Shown piece after piece: positions 9,299 to 17,503 of a stretch of 64,000 nt of DNA; position 1 is the first letter of the stretch; each line of letters starts with the position of its first letter. Origin of the DNA: Cutibacterium porci (GTDB lineage: Bacteria; Actinomycetota; Actinomycetes; Propionibacteriales; Propionibacteriaceae); assembly GCF_009696315.1 (NCBI RefSeq), contig NZ_VUMG01000004.1, positions 1 to 64,000 on the forward strand, read 5' to 3'. A program made the position numbers and the translations under genes. Below the pieces are notes generated by a model. That model did not search any database and was not told where the DNA came from. It worked only from the letters and a program-made list of their open reading frames with translations.

Positions 9299-9505
9299 TC
9301 AGCGGCCAGGATGACCAGCGAGCAGCTTCTTGACCTTGGCAGCCTCGCCCTTAGCCAGGACGGTCTCACCAGTCAGACGGCGAGTAACGCGCGAGGACTT
9401 GTGCTCGTTGAGGTGGCGCTTGCCCGCCTTGCGAGCGGTGATCTTGCCCGACCCGGTCACCTTGAAACGCTTTTTCGTCCCGGAGTGGCTCTTCATCTTG
9501 GGCAT
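9299..9505 (-). CDS. rpmI: 50S ribosomal protein L35
   Basis: 68 residues beginning [18 protein letters not shown], very basic, typical of L35. The ATG at 9505 has GGAG six bases upstream. Lies between infC and rplT in the standard bacterial order. Confidence 0.98.
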   Translation of the reverse strand: MPKMKSHSGTKKRFKVTGSGKITARKAGKRHLNEHKSSRVTRRLTGETVLAKGEAAKVKKLLAGHPGR

Positions 9506-9605
9506 GGATAGCTCCATTCGTTCATGTATGTCGTCCCGCGAACCGGAGGGAAGGTCCCGGGCTGGCTCACCGATGACAACCGGATCGCCTGGTTCTGAGC
9601 ATCGC

Positions 9606-10292
9606 TCAGAGGTCGATGTCAGGATCCATATTGTCGGCCGGACCCTTCTTCTTCTTTTTCTTTGCAGTGCCGGCAGCAGCCCGCTGGGCAGCCTCGTAGG
9701 CCTTATCAGCCTCGGCCGCTTCGGCGCGCTCAGCGGCGCGGCGGTCGCGTTCAGCCTTCTGATCTGCCTTGGCCTGGTTCTTCTTGCGAGTCGGGGCCAG
9801 AATCATGAGCATGTTTCGACCCTCCTGCTTAGGAGGAGATTCGACGGTCGCGTACTCGGTCAAATCATCAGCGAGACGGCGCAGCAAGTTGACGCCAAGC
9901 TCCGGTCGGGACTGCTCGCGACCACGGAACATAATCGTGATCTTGACCTTGTCGCCAGCCTTGAGGAACCGCAGAACATGGCCCTTCTTAGTCTCGTAAT
10001 CGTGATCGTCAATCTTTGGACGAAGCTTCATCTCCTTGATGATGGAGTTCGCCTGGTTGCGTCGCGATTCCCGAGCCTTCTGGGCCGCCTCGTACTTGAA
10101 CTTGCCGTAGTCCATGAGCTTGACGACAGGGGGGCGGGCTTGCGGAGCCACCTCGACGAGGTCAAGGTCCTGCTCACGGGCAAGCTGCAAAGCCTGCTCA
10201 ACCCTGACGATGCCTACCTGCTCGCCATTAGGGCCGACCAGGCGCACCTCGGGAACGCGAATCCGCTCGTTGATGCGGGGTTCAGTACTGAT
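9606..10292 (-). CDS. infC: Translation initiation factor IF-3, AUC start
   Basis: Binds the 30S subunit and proofreads initiation. N-domain ([24 protein letters not shown]) and C-domain ([29 protein letters not shown]) are both present. The expected N-terminus ([12 protein letters not shown]) begins at an ATC codon at 10290-10292 with GGGAGGA (10297-10303) four bases upstream. Non-canonical AUU/AUC starts are known for infC and support autoregulation by IF-3. The C-terminus carries a ~55-residue Ala/Lys/Glu-rich tail ending in a lysine run, longer than in E. coli. Length about 228 residues. Confidence 0.95.
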   Translation of the reverse strand: MSTEPRINERIRVPEVRLVGPNGEQVGIVRVEQALQLAREQDLDLVEVAPQARPPVVKLMDYGKFKYEAAQKARESRRNQANSIIKEMKLRPKIDDHDYETKKGHVLRFLKAGDKVKITIMFRGREQSRPELGVNLLRRLADDLTEYATVESPPKQEGRNMLMILAPTRKKNQAKADQKAERDRRAAERAEAAEADKAYEAAQRAAAGTAKKKKKKGPADNMDPDIDL

Positions 10293-10500
10293 GGGGTCCT
10301 CCCGGATGTCTGTTCTGTTAAATATGGCGCATCTGCGCCGCCACGATCCGGATACGAAAAAAGGCCTTCGCGCACGAAGACCTGAAGGATGCATCACACA
10401 TCCCGACGAACCAATAAAGCCCATCATGACCCGACGAACAAGATCCGCCTAGGTGGGAGGTCAGGCCCCCGCTTGCTTAGCACCAGTTTTGCACTGATCG
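10293..10500 (-). promoter_or_regulatory. Long structured infC leader
   Basis: About 200 nt of untranslated leader lie between the predicted promoter and the AUC start. Three structures stand out on the minus strand: an intrinsic-terminator hairpin at 10357-10383; a GGCGCA/TGCGCC hairpin at 10326-10339; and a 6-bp pairing (atccgg, plus-strand 10346-10351, with ccggat, 10302-10307) that would cover the 5' edge of the Shine-Dalgarno. This fits expression control of infC-rpmI-rplT by attenuation or translational repression; the ligand is not evident. Confidence 0.55.
10357..10383 (-). terminator. Attenuator-type intrinsic terminator in the infC leader
   Basis: On the minus strand AGGTCTTCG (10375-10383), loop TGCG, CGAAGGCCT (10362-10370), with one G-U pair, then six T (10357-10362). 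It lies upstream of, not after, a gene on this strand, about 65 nt before the infC start, which points to attenuation rather than ordinary termination. Confidence 0.65.
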
Positions 10501-10508
10501 CTTCGCAC

Positions 10509-10538
10509 ATTATACGGCAGCAGATAACGTCACCACAA
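10509..10538 (-). promoter_or_regulatory. Promoter of the infC operon
   Basis: A perfect -10 hexamer TATAAT (minus strand, 10509-10514) with TTGTGG (10533-10538) 18 bp upstream. Transcription would begin near 10501 and give the long leader. Confidence 0.55.
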
Positions 10539-10581
10539 ATCGAGGGCGATGGCCGCGATACGGCGGCAGTTAAGGGACAGG

Positions 10582-11049
10582 TTAGGAGGAGCCTGCGCTG
10601 CGCATCCATCCCCAACCATCATCCAGCTTCACCAAGCGGGCACCTTTCTCGATCGGTGTGAGGACGTCAGCACCAATGACGAAGGGTGCCGGGCCAGCGA
10701 CGTCAATGAGGAGCGCGTCGGCACCTACCTCAGTGACGGTTGCGGCAAGGTCTGAGAGGGAACCAGGAACTGGACGAGCCCGCGAGTCCCACGCCATAAG
10801 CGAATCAATTCCAGTGAATGCCAATAATGCGGTGCTTCCGTGCTCATTGGTGAGCTTGACCGCACCCATATCGCCGTCTTCATCTGCGAGCACCGGCATA
10901 AAGAGGCGCGCGCCCGCACACAGGGTAGATACCGCTTCAAGATACGAGGTGCGGTAGGCGTCGTCGGTAAGGCACGCGGCCAGAGCGCCACGCACCTGGG
11001 GATCGGCGTCTCCCATGTCACCGCCGGTTGGAGAAAGTGGAGCAGGCAC
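10582..11049 (-). CDS. SseB-like protein of unknown function
   Basis: 155 residues resembling the SseB/DUF1795-type fold common next to infC in actinobacteria (AYRTSYLEAVSTLCAGARLFMPVLADEDGDMGAVKLTNEHGSTALLAFTG). No catalytic motif, signal peptide or membrane segment is visible. The start is uncertain: GTG at 11049, or ATG at 11016 (MGDADPQVRGAL), which is where similarity would be expected to begin. No function can be assigned beyond the family. Confidence 0.7.
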   Translation of the reverse strand: MPAPLSPTGGDMGDADPQVRGALAACLTDDAYRTSYLEAVSTLCAGARLFMPVLADEDGDMGAVKLTNEHGSTALLAFTGIDSLMAWDSRARPVPGSLSDLAATVTEVGADALLIDVAGPAPFVIGADVLTPIEKGARLVKLDDGWGWMRSAGSS

Positions 11050-11118
11050 CTGCGCAACACTAGCCGAAACCTATGACTGCAGGATCCACGTGTGCCATGA
11101 ATATGGAACAGTAGTGAT

Positions 11119-11676
11119 ATGAGCGAAACGACCGTCGTTGCCGTCGTCACCATTGTGCTAGTCGTCTTGCCGCTGTTGTGGGCCCTATCGGGATGGTTGT
11201 CCCGCCGATCCTCACGCGCCATGCTGCGCGGATTGGGTCTAGCCGTCCTACCTATCGGCCTAGTCCTGACCGGCCTGATGCGCCTTCTCGTCCGGGCGAT
11301 CCACCTCGTCGTTGACTGGTTCACCGGGACAGCTATGACGAGGACTATCTGGATTGGCGTTATCGTCATAGTCATTGGTCTTGTCACGTGGTTTGTGGCT
11401 GGATTTATGACGCCGGTCGATCGTGAGACTGGACGCCAGCGCCGTCAAGACCATGCCACCCGCAAGAAGGCGCGCGACGCCTCGCAAGCTATCCCCGCGT
11501 CAACCTCCACGAACGCTCCAGGTCCACATACCACCCGGGATGCCTCTGAAACTACCCCGGCAAGCGCGCCGGTGCGCACATCGAGGCCCGTCCCCGAGAA
11601 GCCTTCAGCCCCGGCATCCGACAACGATGAAGACGCCGAACTAGAAGAAATCCTGCGCAAGCGCGGGATTGAGTGA
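11119..11676 (+). CDS. Small membrane protein with a disordered cytoplasmic tail
   Basis: 185 residues. Two to three hydrophobic segments at about 5-23, 40-62 and 75-97, then ~85 hydrophilic residues rich in Ala, Pro, Ser and Thr, ending in an acidic stretch (DNDEDAELEEILRKRGIE). I do not recognise the family. It is divergent from the SseB-like gene, 69 bp away, and converges on hisG. The tail could be a protein-interaction region. Confidence 0.75.
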   Translation: MSETTVVAVVTIVLVVLPLLWALSGWLSRRSSRAMLRGLGLAVLPIGLVLTGLMRLLVRAIHLVVDWFTGTAMTRTIWIGVIVIVIGLVTWFVAGFMTPVDRETGRQRRQDHATRKKARDASQAIPASTSTNAPGPHTTRDASETTPASAPVRTSRPVPEKPSAPASDNDEDAELEEILRKRGIE

Positions 11677-11720
11677 TTCCCCGCCCTCTGCCTGGACTGC
11701 AGCTACGAGTTGACGTCCGG

Positions 11721-12575
11721 TCACAGTCGACATGCTGACAGCTCTGTCGACAGGATCGCACGAGCGCCGGCGTCCCATAGTTGGTCCATAAGGCCTTGTA
11801 CTACGGTGCGCGGCACCATGGCTCGCACCGCATACCAGCCGTCCTTGGACAATGGCGACACAGTGGGAGCCTCGAGTCCTGGTGTTAGAGCGGTGGCGGC
11901 TGCGAGTGCTTCAGCGGGAACGTCATAATCGACCATGACGTAGCTGCGAGCGACCTGCACGCCGTCAATGCGTCGCATAAAGTGATCGAACGTTGTACCG
12001 CCAGCGAAGCCCCGACGCTCTATCAGCACGGCCTCGGACTCCAAGATGACGTCACCGAAAATCTCAAGGCCGGCCCTGCGCAGAGTTGTCCCAGTTTCGA
12101 CGACGTCAGCAATGGCGTCAGCAACGCCGAGTCGGATTGACGACTCAACTGCGCCATCCAGGTGGATGAGGTGAGCGTCGATCCCTTGATCTTCCAAGAA
12201 AGCGCTCAACAGGCCAGGGTAAGAGGTAGCAATTCGCTTTCCCGCTAGCCCTTTGATGGTGTTTGTCGAGCCTTTAGGAGCGGCGAAACGGAACCGAGAA
12301 TGACCAAAACCCAGACCCTTGATCTCGATGGCATCGGCCTTGGAATCAAGCAAAAGGTCCCGGCCGGTGATGCCAATGTCGAGAGTCCCCTCCCCCACGT
12401 ACACCGCAATATCGCGTGGTCTCAGATAAAAGAACTCCACCCCATTAGCCTCGTCAACCAGAGTGAGATCTTTACGGTCTATACGTTGACGGTAGCCAGC
12501 CTCAGTAAGTAGGGAGGATGCCGCCTCGGACAGAGCGCCTTTATTCGGCACAGCAATGCGCAGCAGATCGGGCAT
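11721..12575 (-). CDS. hisG: ATP phosphoribosyltransferase, long form
   Basis: First step of histidine synthesis: ATP plus PRPP gives phosphoribosyl-ATP. 284 residues, so the long self-regulated form with a C-terminal ACT-like domain (about 205-284, TVSPLSKDGWYAVRAMVPRTVV) that binds histidine. The PRPP loop region reads ADAIADVVETGTTLRRAGL. Start ATG at 12575 with GAGGAG upstream. It follows hisE by 54 bp; no other his genes are in the window. Confidence 0.96.
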   Translation of the reverse strand: MPDLLRIAVPNKGALSEAASSLLTEAGYRQRIDRKDLTLVDEANGVEFFYLRPRDIAVYVGEGTLDIGITGRDLLLDSKADAIEIKGLGFGHSRFRFAAPKGSTNTIKGLAGKRIATSYPGLLSAFLEDQGIDAHLIHLDGAVESSIRLGVADAIADVVETGTTLRRAGLEIFGDVILESEAVLIERRGFAGGTTFDHFMRRIDGVQVARSYVMVDYDVPAEALAAATALTPGLEAPTVSPLSKDGWYAVRAMVPRTVVQGLMDQLWDAGARAILSTELSACRL

Positions 12576-12629
12576 GAAGTCTCCTCAGAAAATAGCAATG
12601 ACGATAACTAGTCACGGACGACTGGGAAT

Positions 12630-12896
12630 TCACAAATGCTTGTATACGTCGTCGAGGGTCAGACCCTGCTTAATCATCATGACCTGCAAGTGATACAGCT
12701 CCTGGCTGATCTCTTCAGCCAACCGTTCATTGCCCTCGTATTCAGCCGCCATCCACACCTCGGAGGCCTCTTCCACGATTTTCTTGCCGATAGCATGTAT
12801 GCCACGGTCAAGCTCGTCAACGGTTCCTGAACCTGAGGGACGGGTCTGCGCCTTGGCAGACAGCTCGGCAAAGAGGTCCTCGAATGTCTTGCTCAC
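12630..12896 (-). CDS. hisE: Phosphoribosyl-ATP pyrophosphohydrolase
   Basis: Second step of histidine synthesis. 88 residues with the MazG-like helical signature [16 protein letters not shown] and [15 protein letters not shown], whose acidic residues bind the metal. I use the GTG at 12896 ([12 protein letters not shown]), the usual hisE N-terminus; the frame extends to 12956 without better support. hisE-hisG pairing is standard in actinobacteria. Confidence 0.93.
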   Translation of the reverse strand: MSKTFEDLFAELSAKAQTRPSGSGTVDELDRGIHAIGKKIVEEASEVWMAAEYEGNERLAEEISQELYHLQVMMIKQGLTLDDVYKHL

Positions 12897-12961
12897 AGGT
12901 GCCAGGCTACCGACTGGCCGAGCACTGCCACTGACGCGCCCACGAAACGAACTCACCCACC

Positions 12962-13624
12962 TCAGGAGTCATCGGCGGTGGCCTGCGCACGCCACCAGGT
13001 CGCGAACCCGTAGATGCAGAACGCCCCATAAAAGACATACAAGAGGGCACTCGGGTAGTACTGGGCGGTAGCTAGCAGCGGGACACCGACAATATCGACT
13101 GCAATCCACACGAACCAGAACTCATTCCAGCCGCGCGCCATACCCCAGGTCGCAAGGATCGATCCAGTAAGAATCCACGCATCTGACAATGGCCCCCAGG
13201 ACCCCAAAGCTTTGAGCGCGAAATAGAAGACAATCAGCATGATGATGGCAGCCGTCAGCCCCGCAATGCGCTCGCGACGAGTGGCCCACCGAGGGTGTAC
13301 GGCCACTTGGGATGCGCCGTTATTGCGTCGAGTCGCCGCCCAAACTACCCATCCATAAGCGCTTGTCGCAAGGAAAAAGACCTGTCGTCCTGCCTGCCCC
13401 CATAAATTGAGATCCTGTGGAGTGTGGAACACACCGCCGAGAAAAACAGTAAAAAGGATGACGTTACCGATGATGCCGACTGGCCAAGCCCATATTCGAC
13501 GCCGGGCACCGCCCAGGGCAGAGGCAAGCCCAAAGATATTTCCGATAACCTCACGCCACAGGATTGGCTTTCCCAGCCCCACATCAAGCTGAGCGTTGAG
13601 TAGGGACGTGAGAATATCGGACAC
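12962..13624 (-). CDS. pnuC: PnuC-type nicotinamide riboside (vitamin) transporter
   Basis: Membrane facilitator of the PnuC/SWEET-like fold; members take up nicotinamide riboside or related vitamins. About 220 residues with seven predicted helices, and the family stretch [29 protein letters not shown] and WQ-type region ([22 protein letters not shown]). Start GTG at 13624, with GGAAAG nine bases upstream; an in-frame GTG at 13633 abuts the same motif. Substrate is inferred from family only. It ends 65 bp before the hisE start on the same strand. Confidence 0.9.
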   Translation of the reverse strand: MSDILTSLLNAQLDVGLGKPILWREVIGNIFGLASALGGARRRIWAWPVGIIGNVILFTVFLGGVFHTPQDLNLWGQAGRQVFFLATSAYGWVVWAATRRNNGASQVAVHPRWATRRERIAGLTAAIIMLIVFYFALKALGSWGPLSDAWILTGSILATWGMARGWNEFWFVWIAVDIVGVPLLATAQYYPSALLYVFYGAFCIYGFATWWRAQATADDS

Positions 13625-13684
13625 AGCACACACCTTTCCGACCGTCCATAACGGACCGCCATATTCTCGTAGATCGACAAGTCA

Positions 13685-14524
13685 TCACATTGGAGGCCAT
13701 GGCAAGGCAGGCCGTAACCCACTCGGGCCAGGAAAAGCGCCGAACTCCAACAAATCTTGAGCCCGGTGCCTCATCGCGTCAATCTCGTCATGGGTAATGA
13801 GACCCTCGAAATCCGCGTCACCAACGTTAAGGACCTCGTTGAGCATCATTTCCTCAACAGGTTCCAACGGCTGTCCAGCCCATCCCCACAGCACCGTTCG
13901 AAGTTTGGGATCTGTGTGAAAGGTCAGACCATTATCAACCGCCCACACCTGAGCGACGCCACCGAGATCAGGATTCGGGCCGACTAACACGTGCCTACCC
14001 TTACGGTCAGCGTTATTCGCGACGGCATCGAAGAGAGCCAGGGCACGCAGCGCTGGATGAGGAGAATGAGCGATTCCAATCTCCCGATCATCCTCGTCGA
14101 CCCCCAGTAAAAAACCGTGCCAATGCGGTGGAAGACGCTCGGTCACATCAGCACGCACCGGAGGGTTCTCAATGTCATCGTCGATCCAGCGCTGCATCGA
14201 CCCAGACCCCTGTGGTCCATCGCTCACCAAAATCGTCAATGGCACCAGACCGATACCCATCACCCGTGACAACAAACATGCCGCAACATCCCGCTTGGCG
14301 CGAGTGCCCGTCGGGAAATCGCGCAGATGACGTTCATGCGCATCCGGCCTGTACACCCACAGCCGAAAGTCGGCATCGCGCACCACCAAGGCCCCACTAC
14401 CGGAATCAGGCAAAACCTCCTCGACGCGCCATGGAGCTCTCGGCCTGGGAATACATGGCAGATTCCACGGATTTGTTGCGTTCACCACACCAGTGGCCTG
14501 CGGTAGCCATTCGAGCGTGGGCAC
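13685..14524 (-). CDS. SCO1664-family kinase-like protein
   Basis: Actinobacterial family distantly related to phosphatidylinositol 3-/4-kinases. Visible kinase-like elements: GSGALVVRDADFRLWVYRP near the N-terminus, then RALALFDAVANNADRKGRHVLV and VWAVDNGLTFH, which resemble a catalytic loop (N, D) and metal-binding D. 279 residues from the GTG at 14524 (VPTLEWLPQAT), with GAGGG six bases upstream. This start overlaps the 3' end of the DUF3090 gene by 43 bp. The pair is widely conserved in actinobacteria, often near mycothiol genes; its substrate is unknown. Confidence 0.82.
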   Translation of the reverse strand: MPTLEWLPQATGVVNATNPWNLPCIPRPRAPWRVEEVLPDSGSGALVVRDADFRLWVYRPDAHERHLRDFPTGTRAKRDVAACLLSRVMGIGLVPLTILVSDGPQGSGSMQRWIDDDIENPPVRADVTERLPPHWHGFLLGVDEDDREIGIAHSPHPALRALALFDAVANNADRKGRHVLVGPNPDLGGVAQVWAVDNGLTFHTDPKLRTVLWGWAGQPLEPVEEMMLNEVLNVGDADFEGLITHDEIDAMRHRAQDLLEFGAFPGPSGLRPALPWPPM

Positions 14525-15063
14525 AAGTGGCCCTCGGCCGACAATATCTGCTGAGAACAGTAGGGGCAGTATTGACGCCCTGATGCCACAACAACTCGGC
14601 ACCTCGCCACAAACTGGCGCGCCTGGGACGTCGTCATGACGACTTCGAGAGAATCTGGAGCCGCTTCCGGCAGGGTCGTCAGCAGCATCGCTGGATCGCT
14701 CATCATGAGTTCATCATCACTGACGGCGTACATCTCCATCTCAATGCGCTTGGACTCATCATCAAAGGCCATCGCCATTGTTCCGACAGTGAATTCTTCC
14801 TCTATCGGTGCATCCAAAGGGTCGAGATCGTCTGGTTTTTCGACCGACGGTGGGACGAATACGTCCGCGACATGGGCAGCCAAACCGTCGAGGATCCGAT
14901 CCATTTGGAGAGCAATGTGGCTGATCTGGACCTTTTCACAACGGACCGTCACAAGCTGGGATCCCTCGCGGACTTGCAAATGGAACACACGTGATCCCGG
15001 CTGGCCCACGGTTCCGACCACCACACGATCGGGACGTTCGAGTCGAAAAGTTCGACGAGTCAT
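14482..15063 (-). CDS. DUF3090 protein, C-terminal zinc-ribbon-like
   Basis: 193 residues starting MTRRTFRLERPDRVVVGTVGQPGSRVFHLQ, characteristic of DUF3090. An acidic central part is followed by a C-terminal metal-binding-like cluster, CPYCSQQILSAEGHLCPRSN. Function unknown; it is nearly always followed by the SCO1664-type kinase, as here with overlapping reading frames, which suggests a shared role. Confidence 0.88.
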   Translation of the reverse strand: MTRRTFRLERPDRVVVGTVGQPGSRVFHLQVREGSQLVTVRCEKVQISHIALQMDRILDGLAAHVADVFVPPSVEKPDDLDPLDAPIEEEFTVGTMAMAFDDESKRIEMEMYAVSDDELMMSDPAMLLTTLPEAAPDSLEVVMTTSQARQFVARCRVVVASGRQYCPYCSQQILSAEGHLCPRSNGYRRPLVW

Positions 15064-15226
15064 AGTCCCACCCTAGCCACACACGCGAGATCCGCAGACA
15101 GACGACTGACAGAAATCTCCGTCCAGGCGCCGTCCGGCGTTTGCCCCCGTCCGCTAAAGGATTCGTCGTGCCTCAAGGCCGGCTTGAGGGTGCTCCGTTA
15201 GGGTGATCCAGACGAGGAGGATGCAC

Positions 15227-16195
15227 ATGCGCATGAGAACCGTCGGGGCTAGTGGCCTCAAGGTGTCTGCTATTGGGCTGGGATCCCTGACATGGGGCGG
15301 GCAGACTGACTCTCGCGAGGCTCGCTCCATGGTTCGGCATTTCGTTGACGCCGGCGGCAATCTCGTCGATACTGCGCCAGCATATGGCGGCGGCTTCGCC
15401 GAGCAACTCATCGGAAAGCTCATCCATACCGACATTCGTCGAGACGACCTTGTCATTGCCACGAAGGCGGGATTCGTCGTCGAGGGCAACAAAAGGGTCG
15501 TAGACACCTCACGCAGTGCGCTGCTGCGCGACCTGGAGGGATCTTTGCGTCGTCTCCACACCGATCACGTCGACCTCTGGCAGGTTCATGCCTGGGGAGA
15601 CGCCCCTATTGAGGAAACCTGCGCAGCACTTGACTACGCCGTACAAGCGGGGATGGCCCGCTACGTTGGCGTCTCCAACTTCGTCGGGTGGCAATCTGCC
15701 ACGGCAGCGACATGGCAGCGGGCAGATGGAGCTCGTATCCCCCTGGTGAGTAATCAGGTGGAGTATTCCTTACTGGCCCGTCGTGCCGAAATCGAGGTCG
15801 CTCCTTCAGCTCAGCACCACGGAATGGGGCTATTGGCGTGGTCGGCGCTAGGGCGCGGCGTCTTGGGAGGCCGGTATCGCCACGGCACCCCCAAAGATTC
15901 CCGAGGCGGATCTGATCGGCTTTCGTGGTTCGTGGATCCCTATCTGACGCGCAAATCCAGCGCTGTTGTCGAGGCTATTGTGAAGGCGGCTGACGGCCTG
16001 GGAGCGACGGTCCCACAAATCGCGTTGGCATGGGTGCGTGATGCTCCTGTCGTGTCCTCGGCCCTTGTCGGACCGAGGACAACCTCACAGCTCGAAGAAT
16101 TACTCGGGACCGACGATGTTGTTCTTCCCACGGAGATCACGTCGGCCCTCGACGACATTACTGGCGGTCCTAACCTCGCTCGGGACACGGCTTAG
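15227..16195 (+). CDS. Aldo/keto reductase
   Basis: NADPH-dependent oxidoreductase with a TIM-barrel fold. The catalytic tetrad is visible: Asp and Tyr in LVDTAPAYGGG, Lys in LVIATKAGF, His in VDLWQVHAWGD. 322 residues from the ATG at 15227, chosen because GAGGAGG (15214-15220) lies six bases upstream; neighbouring ATGs at 15221 and 15233 are badly spaced. Divergent from DUF3090 and tail-to-tail with gltA (10 bp). Natural substrate unknown. Confidence 0.92.
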   Translation: MRMRTVGASGLKVSAIGLGSLTWGGQTDSREARSMVRHFVDAGGNLVDTAPAYGGGFAEQLIGKLIHTDIRRDDLVIATKAGFVVEGNKRVVDTSRSALLRDLEGSLRRLHTDHVDLWQVHAWGDAPIEETCAALDYAVQAGMARYVGVSNFVGWQSATAATWQRADGARIPLVSNQVEYSLLARRAEIEVAPSAQHHGMGLLAWSALGRGVLGGRYRHGTPKDSRGGSDRLSWFVDPYLTRKSSAVVEAIVKAADGLGATVPQIALAWVRDAPVVSSALVGPRTTSQLEELLGTDDVVLPTEITSALDDITGGPNLARDTA

Positions 16196-16205
16196 GTCAA
16201 CGAAA

Positions 16206-17501
16206 TCAGCGTTCCTCACGCGGTATCCACGGGGTCGATGCTGGACCCTCGTAAAGCTCACGGGGACGGGAAATCCTCGTCGTCGGGTCCTCAAAGACCT
16301 CTTTCCAGTGAGCGATCCAGCCGGCCATCCGCCCAATAGCGAACATAACAGTGAACATGTTGAGCGGGATACCAAGCGCACGCAGAACAATCCCAGAATA
16401 GAAATCCACGTTCGGGTACAGCCTGCGCTCAACGAAGTAATCGTCAGAGAGAACGGCCTCCTCCAGCTCCATGGCGATGTCGAGCAATGGATCCGGTTTG
16501 TGCATGGTGTCGAGCAGCGGACCGACGACACTACGGAAAATCCTCGCTCGGGGATCCCAATTACGGTACACGCGATGTCCGAAGCCAGAGATCTTCTCAC
16601 CAGAGTCTTTAGCCTTTGCCAGATACTGGCGTGGAGTGAGGCCAGAGTCGCGAATACGTTGTAGGGCGCGCACGGCGTTCACGTTGGCTCCACCATGGCG
16701 GTCTCCCCACAGGGCGCACACCCCGGCGGAACATGACGTGAACAGGTTGGCCCCCGAGGACCCGACCATCCGCACCGTCGAGGTCGAACAGTTCTGGCCA
16801 TGATCAGCGTGCAGGACGAAGAACAAGTTGAGGGCACGCGCCGCCACTGGGTCCGGCTCATAGTCTCGGTACGGCAAGGAAAACATCATATGCATGAAGT
16901 TTTCGACATATTTGAGGTCGTAGCGCGGATAGATTGCTGGTTCCCCAATTGACGCTTTGTACGACGCAGCCGCAATCGTCCGCACCTTAGACATGAGCTT
17001 GGCCGCTGCGTCAGTAAATGACTCCTCGTCGGTAATTCGCGGGCGGTCGTAGGTGCTCATCGCGTTAATCATGGAAGACATGATCGCCATCGGATGCCCA
17101 TTTGGCGGAAAAGCGTTGAAGTGAAGGTTCATCGACCGATGCAAAGCCGAGTACTCGGTCAATCGAGTCCGAAAGTCGTCGCGCTCAGCCTCGGTGGGCA
17201 GGTGCCCGAATATCAGCAGCCACGCGGTCTCTACAAAAGAGACGCGCTCGCGTGCCAAGGTTTCGATAGGTAGTCCACGATAGGTGAGGACCCCCTTCTC
17301 GCCGTCGATCCACGAGACCGCTGACCGGCATGCGGCTGTATTGGCGAAGGCCGGATCGAAGGTCGTGACCCCGCCCGTGAGCTGGCGGAGGCTGGAAATG
17401 TCGATAACTCGGTCGCCGGTGGTTCCCGTGATGACCGGCAGACTGTATTCCTGACCATCCAGGATCAAGGTTGCCATTGCCTTCGGATTCTGAACGCTCA
17501 T
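16206..17501 (-). CDS. gltA: Citrate synthase
   Basis: Condenses acetyl-CoA and oxaloacetate. 431 residues, type II-like length. Catalytic residues are in the conserved segments NLFFVLHADHGQNCSTST (His), GDRHGGANVNAV (His) and GFGHRVYRNWDPRA, with Asp in YPNVDFYSG. Start ATG at 17501, seven bases after AGGAGG; an adjacent ATG at 17504 overlaps the upstream stop. It sits two bases after an M20 peptidase gene, so the two are probably co-transcribed and coupled. Confidence 0.96.
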   Translation of the reverse strand: MSVQNPKAMATLILDGQEYSLPVITGTTGDRVIDISSLRQLTGGVTTFDPAFANTAACRSAVSWIDGEKGVLTYRGLPIETLARERVSFVETAWLLIFGHLPTEAERDDFRTRLTEYSALHRSMNLHFNAFPPNGHPMAIMSSMINAMSTYDRPRITDEESFTDAAAKLMSKVRTIAAASYKASIGEPAIYPRYDLKYVENFMHMMFSLPYRDYEPDPVAARALNLFFVLHADHGQNCSTSTVRMVGSSGANLFTSCSAGVCALWGDRHGGANVNAVRALQRIRDSGLTPRQYLAKAKDSGEKISGFGHRVYRNWDPRARIFRSVVGPLLDTMHKPDPLLDIAMELEEAVLSDDYFVERRLYPNVDFYSGIVLRALGIPLNMFTVMFAIGRMAGWIAHWKEVFEDPTTRISRPRELYEGPASTPWIPREER

Positions 17502-17503
17502 CA

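Noticed and set aside
9330-10385. 351-residue plus-strand open frame
   Set aside because: Antisense to rpmI, infC and the infC leader, all clearly real on the minus strand; low-complexity Leu/Ser-rich product.
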